From IMG/VR virus record IMGVR_UViG_3300043449_000393, positions 1 to 63,073 of that record: a DNA stretch of 63,073 bases. One strand, 5' to 3'. Within the stretch, counting starts at the first letter, position 1; every line of letters starts with the position of its first letter. The stretch is from a virus. The notes below the pieces were generated by a model that saw nothing but the letters and a program-made list of their open reading frames with translations, did no database searches and had not been told where the DNA came from. The translations under genes were made by a program, and so were the position numbers. Below, in pieces: positions 40,401-50,800 of the stretch.

Positions 40401-43400
40401 CTCACGCAGTTCTTGCATAGTCAACGAGCGGTTCTCTGCATCCGACATGTCGAGCGGATAGTTAAGCAAATAGCCGATGGGCGAAGTTTCGCTGCTGTCA
40501 TCAAAGTGGTTCAGGATTTCGTCCATAACGGAACCGGGGCGCAGGGCCAACAGCTCGCCGTTAACACGAGAGACCTTGAACTCCTTGTCGTTAGAGAACT
40601 TACCAGCGCCGCCCTCAACAGCGTCGATGCCATGACCGACTTCGTGGAGCGTAGCAACGGTCGCCAGCTGCTTGTCCTTGAGAATCAAGCCGTTATAGAT
40701 GATGGTGCGTTTGCCGTCAATCACGGTGTAGAGTGCGTCCCACTTTACAGGAGAGAACGTAACCATCCAAGAGTCAATGGCATCAACAGCGTTGCCCATG
40801 CCCATGTTCTGCAACCCACGGATACCGGCGGCAATACCTTCGGAATAGCCCGACAAGTCGTCGAGCGAAGCCTCAACGGACTCAAACTCAGTCCCGCTCT
40901 GGTCAGCAGTGCGGACGCTACGACGCGACTTACGAGCAAACTTGGTCAACTCAGTCTCAACGTCAGCCTTGGTCCAGTTGCCTTCACCGAAGCCGATGAA
41001 TGTGTTCTGCTGAGCCTTGGTCAGGTCAGCGAACTTGGGAGCTTGCGGATACTCAGAAGCGACTACATCCCACGCTTGGGCTGCTTGCTCGGCTTGAGTA
41101 AGGATGACGCTTGGGGCTTGGGCTTTACCTTCTGCGGCAGGCTTTTTGACACGCCGTACTTGTCCGCCCACTCCTTTGCCAGTTTCGGCTTCTGGCTGAA
41201 CAGATACGCTTGTTGGGCTTTTGACTTGAACGGCATTGGTTTTCTCCAGTTTGGCCAGTTTGACGGACAGCTCTTTGGTCTGTCCGCTTTGGAACGCCAC
41301 AGTCACCGTGGTCGCATCGCCATCACCGGCAAAACTCTTGACCACACCAGTACCCAGCTTGGGGTTCATAACGGTGTCGCCAACAGCCAGACCTTTGCGA
41401 TCAGCTTCCAGCTTGGCAGCACGCTCAGCGCGGAACTTGGCAGCCTCAGCTTCTTTGGCAGCGTCTTTTTCCTCAGCAACCACTTGAGCAGCTTCAGTCT
41501 TGGCTTTGCCTTTCTTGCGCTCACCTTTTGTCTTGGTAGCGTTGGCCACCAGAGCTTCGTATTTAGCGGTCAGGCTTTCAATTTGTTCAGCAGCCGCAGC
41601 AGCGGCTTGTGGCAGATTCAGCTGTTGTAGCTCTTCGGCAGCAGTTCGCAGTGCATCAATAGAGTCAGCAATGGCCACCAGATCGACGGCCATTTGGCTA
41701 CCAGCGGTACTGGCTTTTTGCCATTCGCGGGCGTCGTCCATGGTCGAGAACGCTTCACCAGCCTCGCCCTCAAACCCCATGTCCTTCAGCGCAGCGGCCA
41801 AGTCGCCGGATTCGATATTGCCTTTGACGCGATCAATTTGCTCGCTGAGCTCGGACATGCGATCAATATCAGCCTGAGTTGGCTTGCCCTTGGACTCAAG
41901 GCGGCTCAGTTCGCCTTCCAACTTACCCAGTTCGGTAGCGGCTGCTTTTTTGGCAGACTGAATGCCGAGGCTATCAAACACTTGGCTGCGGTCAAACCCC
42001 ATGGATGTCGCAATGTTTGCGAGCAACTCAGGGTTGCCGATCTGTCGCACACGAGACTCTGCAATACCAAAGGACGCAGCGATCTCCTTGGCAATGTTGC
42101 CTTTGTACCCTTCGGGCACAGACCGACGCGCCGTGATGTAGGCGTTCAAGATTTGGCGGTCGCGCTCTTTGTCTTTGGATTTAGACAGGTGCTGCTCGAT
42201 AACAGCTTCCAAGTCGTCCGCCGTAAAGTCAGTCTGGTTGCCGCGCAAGCCAGCTTCGTCTTCCAACACAGCATCAATGCCACCAGCGTTGCCGGTCATC
42301 CGGGCAATGTCAGCGATGTTTGTGATGTCAGTCTCGCCGGGCAGCTTTTCCTGCTTGGGCAGACGCAGAGTCGTGTTGGGCTTTATCGCAGGGGCGGCAC
42401 TTGGGACGGTGGTTGTGGTTTGTCCTTGCGGCGCTGTTTGGATGGTTTGAGAGGCTTGAGTGCCACTTGGGGCTCCAGTAGTTACAGTGGTAGTCGGTTG
42501 GCCGGGGGTGACTGAAAGAATGCCAGCTTCTCGAAGTGGGGCTCCAGTTGTTGGGGTAGCTCCAACCACCGCTCCTGCGACAGGAGCAGCTGGTCCTGCA
42601 TTTCCCACAGTTCCTTGAACGTCAACGCCCCCGACTCCCACGCCTCCTGCAGGCTGCTGTACAGTAGAAACTCCTGTGCCACGTGGACTCCTTGCGCGGA
42701 TGATTTCACCGACTGCCTTACGGGCGTCGACAAGCTTACTACTGGCCAGAGCATTCAGAACAGGCTCAGCTTCTGGCGAAGCAGGATCAATGCCCTTGGA
42801 CACCATGTATTCATAGATGCCGCGAGTACTCTTGGTAGGCTTGATGCCGTGGCCGTTGAGCTCCTCATCCAGTGGACTGAAGATCGAAGGCGCAGCGGGC
42901 TTGGTTTCCGCAGCAGGTGCGGCGGCGGTAGGAGCAACCTCAGCAGGCGTAGCCGCAGGCGCGGTCAGGTCTGTCTCTTGACTGAGAATGGTCGGTGTTA
43001 CCAGCGATGACCCAGCGTAAGCCCCACCAAGCAAATTGGCGTTTGCGTATGGGCTGCCCATCAGCGAAGCTGTATCCAGCCCGGTCAGGGTTCCAGTTCG
43101 TGGCGCTGGAGCTTGTTGCTCCGTGCTTGTGTCTGGCTGGGTCAAGTCAATTTGACCCGACTCAGGGCGTGGGGCTCGAATACCACCAACGCCGCCCATT
43201 AAGCCGCCAAGAGTAGCTCCGCCTACGAACGAGTCCAAATAGCGTTTGTTGGCCTCCTCATTGAACAGTGTCTCGTTGGGGTTGACCGCCATACGACCGG
43301 CGTACTGGTTGATCATTTCTTGGCCGGTTTCGCCAAGGCTTTCGCCCACCGTACCTTCAGCAATTCCAGTGGCTACGCGGCGACCAATACCAGCTTCGCC

Positions 43401-44087
43401 CCGAATAAGTGGTCGCAGGCCACGAGCTGCCATACCCTCAACGCCAACAGCATTTAACGCAGCATAGGGGATACCGCCGAGAGCTGCGGCTCCAAGGTTT
43501 TCACCGCCAGCTTCGCGCTGAGCAGACAGGATGTCACCAACTGCACTGGGATAGCTAGCACCGACAGCACCTGCGGTAGCGGCAGCAGCGCGGCCAAGAC
43601 CCATTCGAGCCGCAGTACCGCCCAAAGCCAAACCGCCAGTCAGACCGCCAGCTACAGCCTCGCCAAGATATGGAAGCGACTGGGCAGCTAGACCACCGGC
43701 ATAGTTAAGGGCGCTGCCAACACCAGTAATGTCACGCCAGTCTTCAACGCCACCGAGCTCACGGGCGCGTTGAGCCGCATAGGCAGCGGCACTTTCATTA
43801 GCAGCACGACGTTGGTCAAACGCTGCGGCTGTGTCCTCCGCACCAACACCTCGAGCAATAGCTCCGCCAAGGCCGAGCAGGTTAGCTTGGTACTGGTCAA
43901 TGCCAGCAGAGATACGACTGCCTGTAAGACCGCGCTTAGCGCCCCCATACCCTATTTCAGCTGCGTAATCGTCTAGTGAAGGGTAGTAGCTTTTGTACTG
44001 TTGGAAGGTGCTTTGCAGAATATCTTCGTCAGTGAGGTTTTCAAGACCGCCATTGGCTTTACGAATATCTGCAATGGAACGTGGCAT
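37428..44087 (-). CDS. Giant polyvalent internal virion protein with HEVGH motif
   Basis: 2219 residues. The N-terminal 300 residues are Gly/Ala-rich with several hydrophobic helices. Then come Pro/Thr/Ala-rich linkers (residues about 300-580), helical charged regions, a zinc-peptidase-type HEVGHGIDAV motif (about 1146-1155), and a C-terminal half with membrane-like helices resembling large polyvalent proteins (LPD38-like; tentative). The place after two core proteins suggests an ejected internal protein, functionally like T7 gp16 or the giant proteins of other podoviruses. It may open the envelope or modify host targets. Confidence 0.82.
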   Translation of the reverse strand: MPRSIADIRKANGGLENLTDEDILQSTFQQYKSYYPSLDDYAAEIGYGGAKRGLTGSRISAGIDQYQANLLGLGGAIARGVGAEDTAAAFDQRRAANESAAAYAAQRARELGGVEDWRDITGVGSALNYAGGLAAQSLPYLGEAVAGGLTGGLALGGTAARMGLGRAAAATAGAVGASYPSAVGDILSAQREAGGENLGAAALGGIPYAALNAVGVEGMAARGLRPLIRGEAGIGRRVATGIAEGTVGESLGETGQEMINQYAGRMAVNPNETLFNEEANKRYLDSFVGGATLGGLMGGVGGIRAPRPESGQIDLTQPDTSTEQQAPAPRTGTLTGLDTASLMGSPYANANLLGGAYAGSSLVTPTILSQETDLTAPAATPAEVAPTAAAPAAETKPAAPSIFSPLDEELNGHGIKPTKSTRGIYEYMVSKGIDPASPEAEPVLNALASSKLVDARKAVGEIIRARSPRGTGVSTVQQPAGGVGVGGVDVQGTVGNAGPAAPVAGAVVGATPTTGAPLREAGILSVTPGQPTTTVTTGAPSGTQASQTIQTAPQGQTTTTVPSAAPAIKPNTTLRLPKQEKLPGETDITNIADIARMTGNAGGIDAVLEDEAGLRGNQTDFTADDLEAVIEQHLSKSKDKERDRQILNAYITARRSVPEGYKGNIAKEIAASFGIAESRVRQIGNPELLANIATSMGFDRSQVFDSLGIQSAKKAAATELGKLEGELSRLESKGKPTQADIDRMSELSEQIDRVKGNIESGDLAAALKDMGFEGEAGEAFSTMDDAREWQKASTAGSQMAVDLVAIADSIDALRTAAEELQQLNLPQAAAAAAEQIESLTAKYEALVANATKTKGERKKGKAKTEAAQVVAEEKDAAKEAEAAKFRAERAAKLEADRKGLAVGDTVMNPKLGTGVVKSFAGDGDATTVTVAFQSGQTKELSVKLAKLEKTNAVQVKSPTSVSVQPEAETGKGVGGQVRRVKKPAAEGKAQAPSVILTQAEQAAQAWDVVASEYPQAPKFADLTKAQQNTFIGFGEGNWTKADVETELTKFARKSRRSVRTADQSGTEFESVEASLDDLSGYSEGIAAGIRGLQNMGMGNAVDAIDSWMVTFSPVKWDALYTVIDGKRTIIYNGLILKDKQLATVATLHEVGHGIDAVEGGAGKFSNDKEFKVSRVNGELLALRPGSVMDEILNHFDDSSETSPIGYLLNYPLDMSDAENRSLTMQELREEVFAQVWAFSNMNGGMDFLRDNLPATHAFMEKAHEQVKATNYQRAQGAQQGAQSGQVQAGQQGTQPVGAVSRASRQAQVNKAVSKLPEQAQKPVSDSINTIGDWVRQGLDRVVFTSDLIKRAVDVGIKSAATFESLLAKRDTKARSLEREVERVADMYATIEEANKGDGPNSVNQFLFESTRTGKWGYDKGTFKADPKMAAMFNALGPKAQAYAKAIFAHGDKMLSAKKKAVVDYATSEYDARIAAETDPLKKAKLVKEKANDLKRFARLFKIREGIPYAPIKRFGDHVVVAKSKEYIAAKAANDTKLLSRLEKDPDHYHVSFTETKNEARNLADQLTAQGHFNGGTVAFKERSVADKELFGSRDSLGAITRLRAMADAKANAGDKGAAQIQRMVSDMYLQALAEGSARKSEMRRRGVSGEIDMLRSFASQGRADANFVASVEYNPQVQDVIQAMRKEENAGSGDLNRKSEILNEITRRYDSSLDVKPIPAISKVTRLSSIYFLATSPAYYMQNLTQPWMMSVPAMAGRHDYTKTSTALFTAYSQLGNVMKSARYDQQFDFSKVPADVRDAIQELANRGKIDIGLETELGEFKIDGDSAFSKGWNKVDKFLRVAVQKVESINRLSTAMAAYRLELAKTGDKEAAINYADRILTETHGDYSAFNAPRFFNNPVGKVALQFRKFQLIQLTYYAKLLKDAGFDSKEKLAATKALAYSLGHTALLAGAMGLPGYSAIAWAIGALFGDDDDPLDVTAELRKFIGDEDMANLIMRGAPTLAGVDISGKVGAGNMLSIMPFSQADLTTKSGVIEAAGTLLGGAPVGMAARVADGLGQMLSGEWYKGMEQVLPKGLGDAAKAYRISTQGMTRRNGDIVLPASEVSAWEAVVQAMGIQPVQQSVIMERQQNTLEMNQFYQDRSTKVKADYIKAIRAGESTAEARDAWAKLQEARVKNGYTRQPLSELLKAPQSQAKRERQVVDGVQFNKANKRFVEEQI

Positions 44088-44117
44088 GGCAACAACCTTG
44101 TCTTAATCTAGGTAGCT

Positions 44118-44146
44118 AGTATAAAGTCGTTTGCCATGCCGGACAA
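44118..44146 (-). promoter_or_regulatory. Sigma70-type promoter upstream of the giant virion gene
   Basis: On the minus strand -35 TTGTCC (44141-44146) and -10 TATACT (44118-44123) lie 17 bases apart in a 61-base gap. The -10 is followed by a normal leader to the ATG at 44087. A nearby CTAGGTAGCTAG element also appears in part (CCTAG) at the 5228 promoter. Confidence 0.6.
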
Positions 44147-44148
44147 CA

Positions 44149-45585
44149 TCAGTCTTTAGGGCTAAACCGGTTAATGCCAGCTCCATATGAAGGTGTACGC
44201 AGCAATCCACGAGCATCTATAGTGGCGTATCCCGGATTTACCAAGCCAACAGGCGAGCCCATATAGTCTTCGTCGTTTGCATACAGCGGACCTCTAACGG
44301 GCACAACAGTTTTAGTTGCGGATGCTGCGGCGGCTTTTGCTTTGTCAGCATTAGCTTTTTGCAACCCTGCATCAATGTTAGCGGGGCCACGACCATACAG
44401 CGTATCAGCTTCGATCTTTGCCGATGCAGGAGTCATGCCAGCGTTTACGAAACTCGCCACGGTAACTGCGTAGTCTTTGGGATCAAACTCTTTTGGAGGT
44501 TTGCCCAAAGAAACCTGACCGCCAGCTTTGACGTTCGCCATGTTGAACTGACGAATGAGGCCTTGGCCAACTGGCCCAGCTTGTTCTGTGGGTGTAAGGT
44601 TGTTGTACTTGTCTGCGATATCAGCGGCAGCAATACGCCCGGCGGTGGTGTCTTTGATGACGCCAATCTGTGCATTACGAAGTGCAGCAGCCGACGACGC
44701 GTTAAGGCCTGCCGTAAAATCAGTGTTAGCGTAATGCGCGGCAGTGTTGCTGGCTGTGACACCCTTGGTCTGGGCTTCAAACGCTTGACTGGCCAGCTGA
44801 CGAACCTTGTCGGAGACTTTATCCATCTCACCGCGAGCCCGCATGGGATCGTGCTCCATGGCATTGGTCAGGGCGAACAGCTCACCGGCTTCCTTGGCCG
44901 ACAGCTTGATTGGGTCTTGGCCGGGAGCCATATAGTTCATGTAACCGGCCTGCTTGCCTTTGCCGGGCACCCACGTGCCGAAGCCCTTGATGTTGGTGTC
45001 GTAGCTGGCCTTGTCGATCAACGCTTGCTTGGCCTCGTCATCCATTGCGCTCCAGTCGGCAAGGGATTTCTTGTACGCGTCTTCGTACTTGTAGCCCTTT
45101 GCGGACACCTGAGCGGCACGGAAACCGGCGGTATCACCTTTGAGCAAAGCCATGCGACCAAGAATCTCTTCGGCACCAGCGCCTGTAGGGGCAGCATTGA
45201 ACGTGGGTTGACGGGTGTCAGCCATAGGAGTCCGCAGCCCGCCGGGCGCAGCGGCTTCACGCATACCAAGACCGCCAGCGGGGGCAGCCATCTGAGGCAT
45301 GGCCAGACCTTCTTCTGGTAGCTGAGCAGCCGGTTGAGCGCCCATGCGCAAGCCGACACCCTGACCGGGCGCAGCCAATGCGTAGTTCTCGGCGTTGGGT
45401 CGAGTCAACTGCTGACGCAGCATGTCCTCTTCGTTGCGAAGACCGATCAGCCGTGCGCGATCTTCCTGAGCCTGTGCAAACTCAGTGGCGCGGCGATCTT
45501 CAGCTGCCTGTTCAAGACGGTTACGTTCGGCTTGGTTATAGGCGCTGCCGCCCATCTGAAAGCCTGCTGCAAATGATCCAGCCAT
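44149..45585 (-). CDS. Internal virion protein candidate
   Basis: 478 residues. The N-terminal MAGSFAAGFQMGGSAYNQAE is followed by a coiled-coil-like charged helix, Met/Gly/Ala/Pro-rich linkers, helical segments, and a Pro/Gly end. It lies between the giant protein and a 248-residue core-like protein. Together they resemble the three internal core proteins of T7-like virions in order and size range. No diagnostic domain is seen. Confidence 0.72.
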   Translation of the reverse strand: MAGSFAAGFQMGGSAYNQAERNRLEQAAEDRRATEFAQAQEDRARLIGLRNEEDMLRQQLTRPNAENYALAAPGQGVGLRMGAQPAAQLPEEGLAMPQMAAPAGGLGMREAAAPGGLRTPMADTRQPTFNAAPTGAGAEEILGRMALLKGDTAGFRAAQVSAKGYKYEDAYKKSLADWSAMDDEAKQALIDKASYDTNIKGFGTWVPGKGKQAGYMNYMAPGQDPIKLSAKEAGELFALTNAMEHDPMRARGEMDKVSDKVRQLASQAFEAQTKGVTASNTAAHYANTDFTAGLNASSAAALRNAQIGVIKDTTAGRIAAADIADKYNNLTPTEQAGPVGQGLIRQFNMANVKAGGQVSLGKPPKEFDPKDYAVTVASFVNAGMTPASAKIEADTLYGRGPANIDAGLQKANADKAKAAAASATKTVVPVRGPLYANDEDYMGSPVGLVNPGYATIDARGLLRTPSYGAGINRFSPKD

Positions 45586-45597
45586 GTTTGTTACTCC

Positions 45598-46344
45598 TTA
45601 ACCGAATTTCTTGAGGCCGTAGGCCGTACCTACACCTGCAGCAGCGCCGAGAATAGTGTTCATGGGGTCTGTCTGAGCAGAGGTGTTGTACACGCTTGTC
45701 TGCGAGTTGAGGATGCCACCCATGGTGTTACCAGCAGAACTGAGCCCTTGCATGTACTGGTTGCCCGGAGCCATTGCAGACCCCAGCCCAGCGGAGCCAG
45801 CGCCAGTAGCACCCTGATATGCAGCGGTCGATGCGCCTGCGAGGCCCCGACCAAGACCTGTGACGTCCATACGGCGAGCAAAGCCGAGCTGTTCCGCCTG
45901 ATTGCGTGCGCCGGTCATGGCATTGGCGCGTTGTGCGGCAAGACCCAAATTACCCTGAGCCTGCAGCGCCATCGCAGCGCCGGAATTAGGATTTACCCCA
46001 CGTGCCGCCATGGCGCGTTGACCCATGTCCTGCTGAACACCAAAAGCGCGACTAACCGCAGCAGCAGCTTGACCCGCCAGCTGTTCGCGGTACCCTTCGG
46101 TGCTGAAATTCTGCGCGTCTCGAACAAGCCCCTGCTCTACCGGGCGAAACGTCTGCTGTTGGTAGTCGAAGTAGTTCTTCGCTTGTTCCATCTGCTGGCG
46201 CTGCGCGTCCATCTGCTGGCCATAGACCTGACGGGCCAGAGGCATCATCTCAGCATACTGTTGTTTGGAAAACGCCAACTGCTCTCTGCCGAGAGCTTCC
46301 ATGCCAGAATAGTCTGGTGGTGGAGGACTAGATTTACCGCCCAT
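45598..46344 (-). CDS. Internal core-type virion protein
   Basis: 248 residues beginning MGGKSSPPPPDYSGMEALGR, with a Gln/Ala-rich helical middle and a Gly/Ala/Ser-rich end with a short hydrophobic helix (GAAAGVGTAYGLKKFG). Many podoviruses encode a protein with this MGGK-Pro start in the internal-core group. Likely part of the ejected inner-core machinery. Confidence 0.75.
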   Translation of the reverse strand: MGGKSSPPPPDYSGMEALGREQLAFSKQQYAEMMPLARQVYGQQMDAQRQQMEQAKNYFDYQQQTFRPVEQGLVRDAQNFSTEGYREQLAGQAAAAVSRAFGVQQDMGQRAMAARGVNPNSGAAMALQAQGNLGLAAQRANAMTGARNQAEQLGFARRMDVTGLGRGLAGASTAAYQGATGAGSAGLGSAMAPGNQYMQGLSSAGNTMGGILNSQTSVYNTSAQTDPMNTILGAAAGVGTAYGLKKFG

Positions 46345-46347
46345 GAT

Positions 46348-46764
46348 TTACTCCTTGCGCAGCCACCGACAAGTGTCAGGCCGCATAACCAAAACGTGCA
46401 TGTCGGCACCCGGTGCGCCGTCCTTCATCACAAACTCTTCCTCAAACCCGAGGTGTTTGTCGAATGCCAGTATTTTAGGCTCATTTGACGGAACCATGCC
46501 AGTCAATCTTTTCAGGCCACAGTGGCGGAACGCGTAGTCGCACACCGCTTGGAACAGCGGGACGATCTGTTTGGTCTGCCGAGCGATGGCAATGTGACAT
46601 GTGGCGTTGGCCCCATTGTAGTTGTTGATGACCACTCCGGCCAAGACATCGTCACCACTCATAACGCCAATGGCGTAGAAGCTGCCCCAGTCCGCGTTCT
46701 GGTCGACCTGCTCGGCGACCCATGCACCGATACGTTCTTTCTGGTCGTAGACAAGATGAGGCAT
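46348..46764 (-). CDS. GNAT-type acetyltransferase
   Basis: 138 residues. The pattern of strands with VLAGVVINNYNGANATCHIA, a helix FQAVCDYAFRHCGLKRLTGM and NEPKILAFDKHLGFEEEFVM matches the GNAT fold, including the acetyl-CoA-binding turn region and the K-x-L-G-F end. Such genes sit among tail genes in several phages and are thought to acetylate phage or host proteins. The substrate is unknown. Confidence 0.8.
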   Translation of the reverse strand: MPHLVYDQKERIGAWVAEQVDQNADWGSFYAIGVMSGDDVLAGVVINNYNGANATCHIAIARQTKQIVPLFQAVCDYAFRHCGLKRLTGMVPSNEPKILAFDKHLGFEEEFVMKDGAPGADMHVLVMRPDTCRWLRKE

Positions 46765-46783
46765 GTGCGGATTATGGCTCGTG

Positions 46784-47845
46784 TTAGCTTGGATACCTAG
46801 CTAGGTCGATTGTATACACACGAGCAAGACCGGATACAGTAGTAATAGGAAAAAACGTATTGTATGGGGAACTTGCCCAGTAGTCTGTAACCCAGCCAGA
46901 GTACATTGTCCCGCTTTGCTTTTTTATACCGCCGTGGTAGTATTTTAAATATATATTACCGCCGGAATTAACTTCGCCGCCGTGAAAACTTTGCATAGGA
47001 CAAAATGACGCAGAGCTAGTTGGTATGGTTCCAGAACTACTAAGAGCTGTGTTAGACAACAACCTGAAAAATATGGTTCCATTATTGCTATATGTAGTGG
47101 GTGCTACAACATAGTTTGCGTAAGAAGCCGCCGATAAAACGCGTTTTGTGGAGTCAAAGTCTATACCCCCACTACTGGAAAATACCTGAATCCCGTTGCC
47201 CGTACCCACGGACGCAACTGGAGCAAAGCAGAGCACCCTTGGGTTTGCGTCACTCGACTTTACAACGCGTATGCGCCAGCTTCCGCTGATCAACCTTACT
47301 CTAGTAATAGAACATGTTTGGCCTTCTATATTTTGTACGAAGGGGATAGGCACAACACTAGACGCAATGCTGTACTCTGCGAAGCTATCAACATAGGCGT
47401 TAGTATTTACACTACTAACTAACGTAGCATCGCCTATATAAGCATAGTTTTTAGTGAAGTCTGTACTAGCCAGTTCAAACTCGTCGTTGGCCACTACAAA
47501 CCCATATGTGCTAGCTGCGGGGGCAGTTTTTACAACTACAAATACTACCATTTCTGCGTAGTTTAGCGATCCGTTGGAGTATGCTTGGTTATAGTCCCAA
47601 GACACAACAGGATATCCAGCCGCATACGATATGGAAAATAAACGCGGCGCGTTACCAAATAAACCGACTGTGTCTGTGTTTATCGTCGCGTGAACATCTA
47701 TCGTGCAGCCAGCCAACTCAGGATAAGCCTTAGAGGACCTTGTAACGCGTGGTATGGTGAACACGTCATACATACTAAATGCTCTAGAGTTAGAGTCAAA
47801 CACTAGGTTACCAGCGCCGTCAAAAGTTTGCAGGCCAAAACTCAT
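46784..47845 (-). CDS. Tail-associated beta-rich protein
   Basis: 353 residues. Beta-rich with many Ser/Tyr/Asn residues and FDGAGNLVFDSNSRAF near the start, a feature of short tail or tip proteins coded beside fibre genes. It overlaps the large tail protein by four bases (ATGA). Codon use is more A/T-rich than its neighbours. No named family. Confidence 0.7.
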   Translation of the reverse strand: MSFGLQTFDGAGNLVFDSNSRAFSMYDVFTIPRVTRSSKAYPELAGCTIDVHATINTDTVGLFGNAPRLFSISYAAGYPVVSWDYNQAYSNGSLNYAEMVVFVVVKTAPAASTYGFVVANDEFELASTDFTKNYAYIGDATLVSSVNTNAYVDSFAEYSIASSVVPIPFVQNIEGQTCSITRVRLISGSWRIRVVKSSDANPRVLCFAPVASVGTGNGIQVFSSSGGIDFDSTKRVLSAASYANYVVAPTTYSNNGTIFFRLLSNTALSSSGTIPTSSASFCPMQSFHGGEVNSGGNIYLKYYHGGIKKQSGTMYSGWVTDYWASSPYNTFFPITTVSGLARVYTIDLARYPS

Positions 47846-50800
47846 GCTGACAAGTCTCCAATCTTTACCCTCAAAACACCCGCCGAGTCAAACACCTTGA
47901 TGACGTTATTCTTGATTTCCATACGAGCACCGGAAGCAGCGCTTTTGACGTTTAACCCGCCAGTAAATGTCCCAGTAGCCGCAGATATATCGCCAGCAAA
48001 CGTGGCATTACCCGTCGCCCCATCCAACGCAAAAGTAACTTCCCCCGCAGAGTTGTAAGCCGCAAGACCGTTGGCACTGAACCCCACGCCATAGCCGCTT
48101 GTGCGCACACCGGAAGAGTTCCACTGCAGACTCCCAACAGCCAAACCGCCAGAGCCTGCCAACACGTTGCGTGCGTCGGAGTTGAGCTTGGTGGTCAGGC
48201 CAGTTAACGCAGCAGTGGCATCTGTTTGCGCTGCATCAGCAGCATCCTGAGCCGTAGAAGCCGCAGTGGCTGCGTCGTTCGCCGTAGTTACCAAGGTGCT
48301 TGCATCAGTGCCGTCTACTGTGCCTATGACGTTGCCAGAGAATTCACTTGTGCCAGCGTTCAAGATGACAGCGCCAGCAGCAGTTCGGATCGTCAGCCCG
48401 TTAGAGTTAATTTGAGCCGCAGTCAATTGCCCACGAATGGAAGCAGCAGCAAATTCGGCTGTGCCGTTGCCAGTAATTCTCCAGCCTGCCGAACCCGTGA
48501 CAAACCCAGTGGACTGGATGTAATCATCTACGTTGATAGAACCGGCAGTGAGTTTGCCTACATTAAGGCTTGCAATCTTGGCGTTGTCTACAGCAAGGTC
48601 AGCAATCTGCGCGTTCTGAATCGTAGCGTTCAGGATGTAACCAGCGTCAAAATACACACCAGCAGGGACTGGTTGCCCGTTGATACTGCTTGGCACTGCC
48701 TGCACTGAGAGAGGAACTCGGCTGGCTACCTGCCACGTCACCGTGCCGTCTACGATCAACGTGCCAATGTTGCCAACAGTGATGCTGCCCGTACCTGTCG
48801 AGCCGCCGATCTTGCACACCAGAGTTTTGCTGTCTTGGCCAGCCACACGAGCAATGGCTCCTTGAGCGTACGTGGTGCTTATAGCCCGGACTTGGATGGA
48901 TGTCTGCGGTGTCGTCACCGCGAAGCGGTCTACGTTTGCAATGAATTCGGAGCCGCCTTCGTCAGCATAAACACCATAGCCCGCCACATTGCCATTGACG
49001 TCCAGCTTGACGAAGTACTGGGCCTGCAAGCCATCGTTAAGGGTCTTCTGGGCAGTAGCGCGGGTCTCCAAAGTGGCTGAGTTTGTGCCGTCGCTGACAC
49101 TTACCTGCTTGACCGCCGTGGCTATGGGGATGCCGACGTTCCATGTTCCGCCTGCAGCTTCGCAAGCTGCCTTGTTCGTGTTGTCAGAAGCAAGACCGCC
49201 AATGGTGCAGTAGCCAATCTTGGTATTCTCAACCGTCGTGACACGAGCATCTACAGCCGTCACAGAACCTGTGATAACAGCATCGGGCGAGTACACCCAC
49301 GCAGTGCCGGACCAGAGGTACAGTTTGTTGCTGTCGTTCGTGTCGTACCAGACATCTCCTGAGCGCAGTGGGATGTCGACATCAGGGTCTGGTTCAGCGT
49401 TCACACCACGTTTGGTAGGGGGGTCCGCTTGCCTGAACACCTTGGACTGGATGTCCGCATACGCACGCAAAAACGTAGCGCTTTGGGCGATGGCATTCTC
49501 AGTGTCAGTAGCCGTCAGATAATCTGTAGTCAGTGTGGCAGACAGCGCAGTCACAGACGCTGTGATGGCCCCATCAGGGGAGTACACCCACGCAGTACCA
49601 GACCACTGGTACAACTTGTTCAGGTCGTTGCTGTCCACCCACACGTCGCCTGCCTGTAGGGATATGTCAGTCGCCCCATCTACACCGCGTTTTGTAGGTG
49701 GGTCGTTTTGTCTGAAGGTGCGAGATGCTGTAGTGTTGGTGTATGCCTTGAGCGTTGTAGTGCTGTTAGCGATAGCTGTGTTAACTGTAGCCGTCGTTGA
49801 GTAGTCGTTGATGAGCGTAGCCCGAGTAACTGGCAAGCCCGTCGTGGCGTTGTTGACTTGCGAATTAAGCGTCGTAATCTGTGAAGACAACGCAGTGTCA
49901 GCATTGGCTCGTGTGGTGGTCTCTACCTGAAGGTCTGCACGAATAGCCACATCATTGGCGTTGACGCCTGCATTGAGCGTCAAAATGTCTTGGGCAAGCG
50001 CGTCATCGGCTGTGGCTCTGGCAGTTTGCTCGCGCACGACCAGTGCGAAGTTGTCTTCAATGTCAACGTCAGTAATATCCAGCCATGCCGCGCCGTCCCA
50101 CTGGTACTGCTTGTTCTTGACCTTGGAAAAATCCTGCTCAAAATACGATTCCGAGTAACTGACCTTTGTGTCCACCCAAATGTCGTTGGCCTGCGGTGAC
50201 GATGGTGCTGTAGCCTGACGAAAAATTCTGTTCTTGCCTGCAGCAGTGGCGCTAACTGACGAAATGGAAGAGGCAAGTCCTGTGTCAGCGCTTGCACGCG
50301 CTGTGCGCTCAGAAAAAATCAACCCTGTGGTAACAGAGGCAAGGTCAGTGCCAGTGTAACCCCCGCGCATCTGCGTAGCCAGAGCTTGACGAGCAGTGAC
50401 TTCACCGCCAAGGTCCGTTGTCAGCGTAGCAATGTCTGCTGTATGAGCGGCCACAATGTCGGCCAGCGACGAGTAGTCGCCAATCTTGAGCCAGAAAGTA
50501 GCGTTCGTTGGCAAGTTGCCAGTCGTGGAACTCAGTGCCTTGTACAGTCCGCCGTTGTATTTAACGATGTCGCCCGTAGCGTAAGTTGTTCCCCCGGCGT
50601 AGTCAGGGTACGAAGTGATTGCGTCTACCTGCCCCTGCAAAAAAGCCAGCTGGTTGGGGATGGTTCCCGTTGTTGTGGATGGGCCGTCGATCAAGTTGAT
50701 GCGGTTGTTCAGCGCCGTAGCCAGCTGCGTGGTGGTTATTTGCCCAGCCAAAAGCCCTAGCGTGTATGTAACATCAGAACCTGTCGTAGCGGATGTGCTC

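Noticed and set aside
46795-46806. Perfect 12-base palindrome ACCTAGCTAGGT
   Set aside because: It lies within the last codons of the tail gene and could be a chance site; no second copy of equal quality was found, only partial matches near two promoters.
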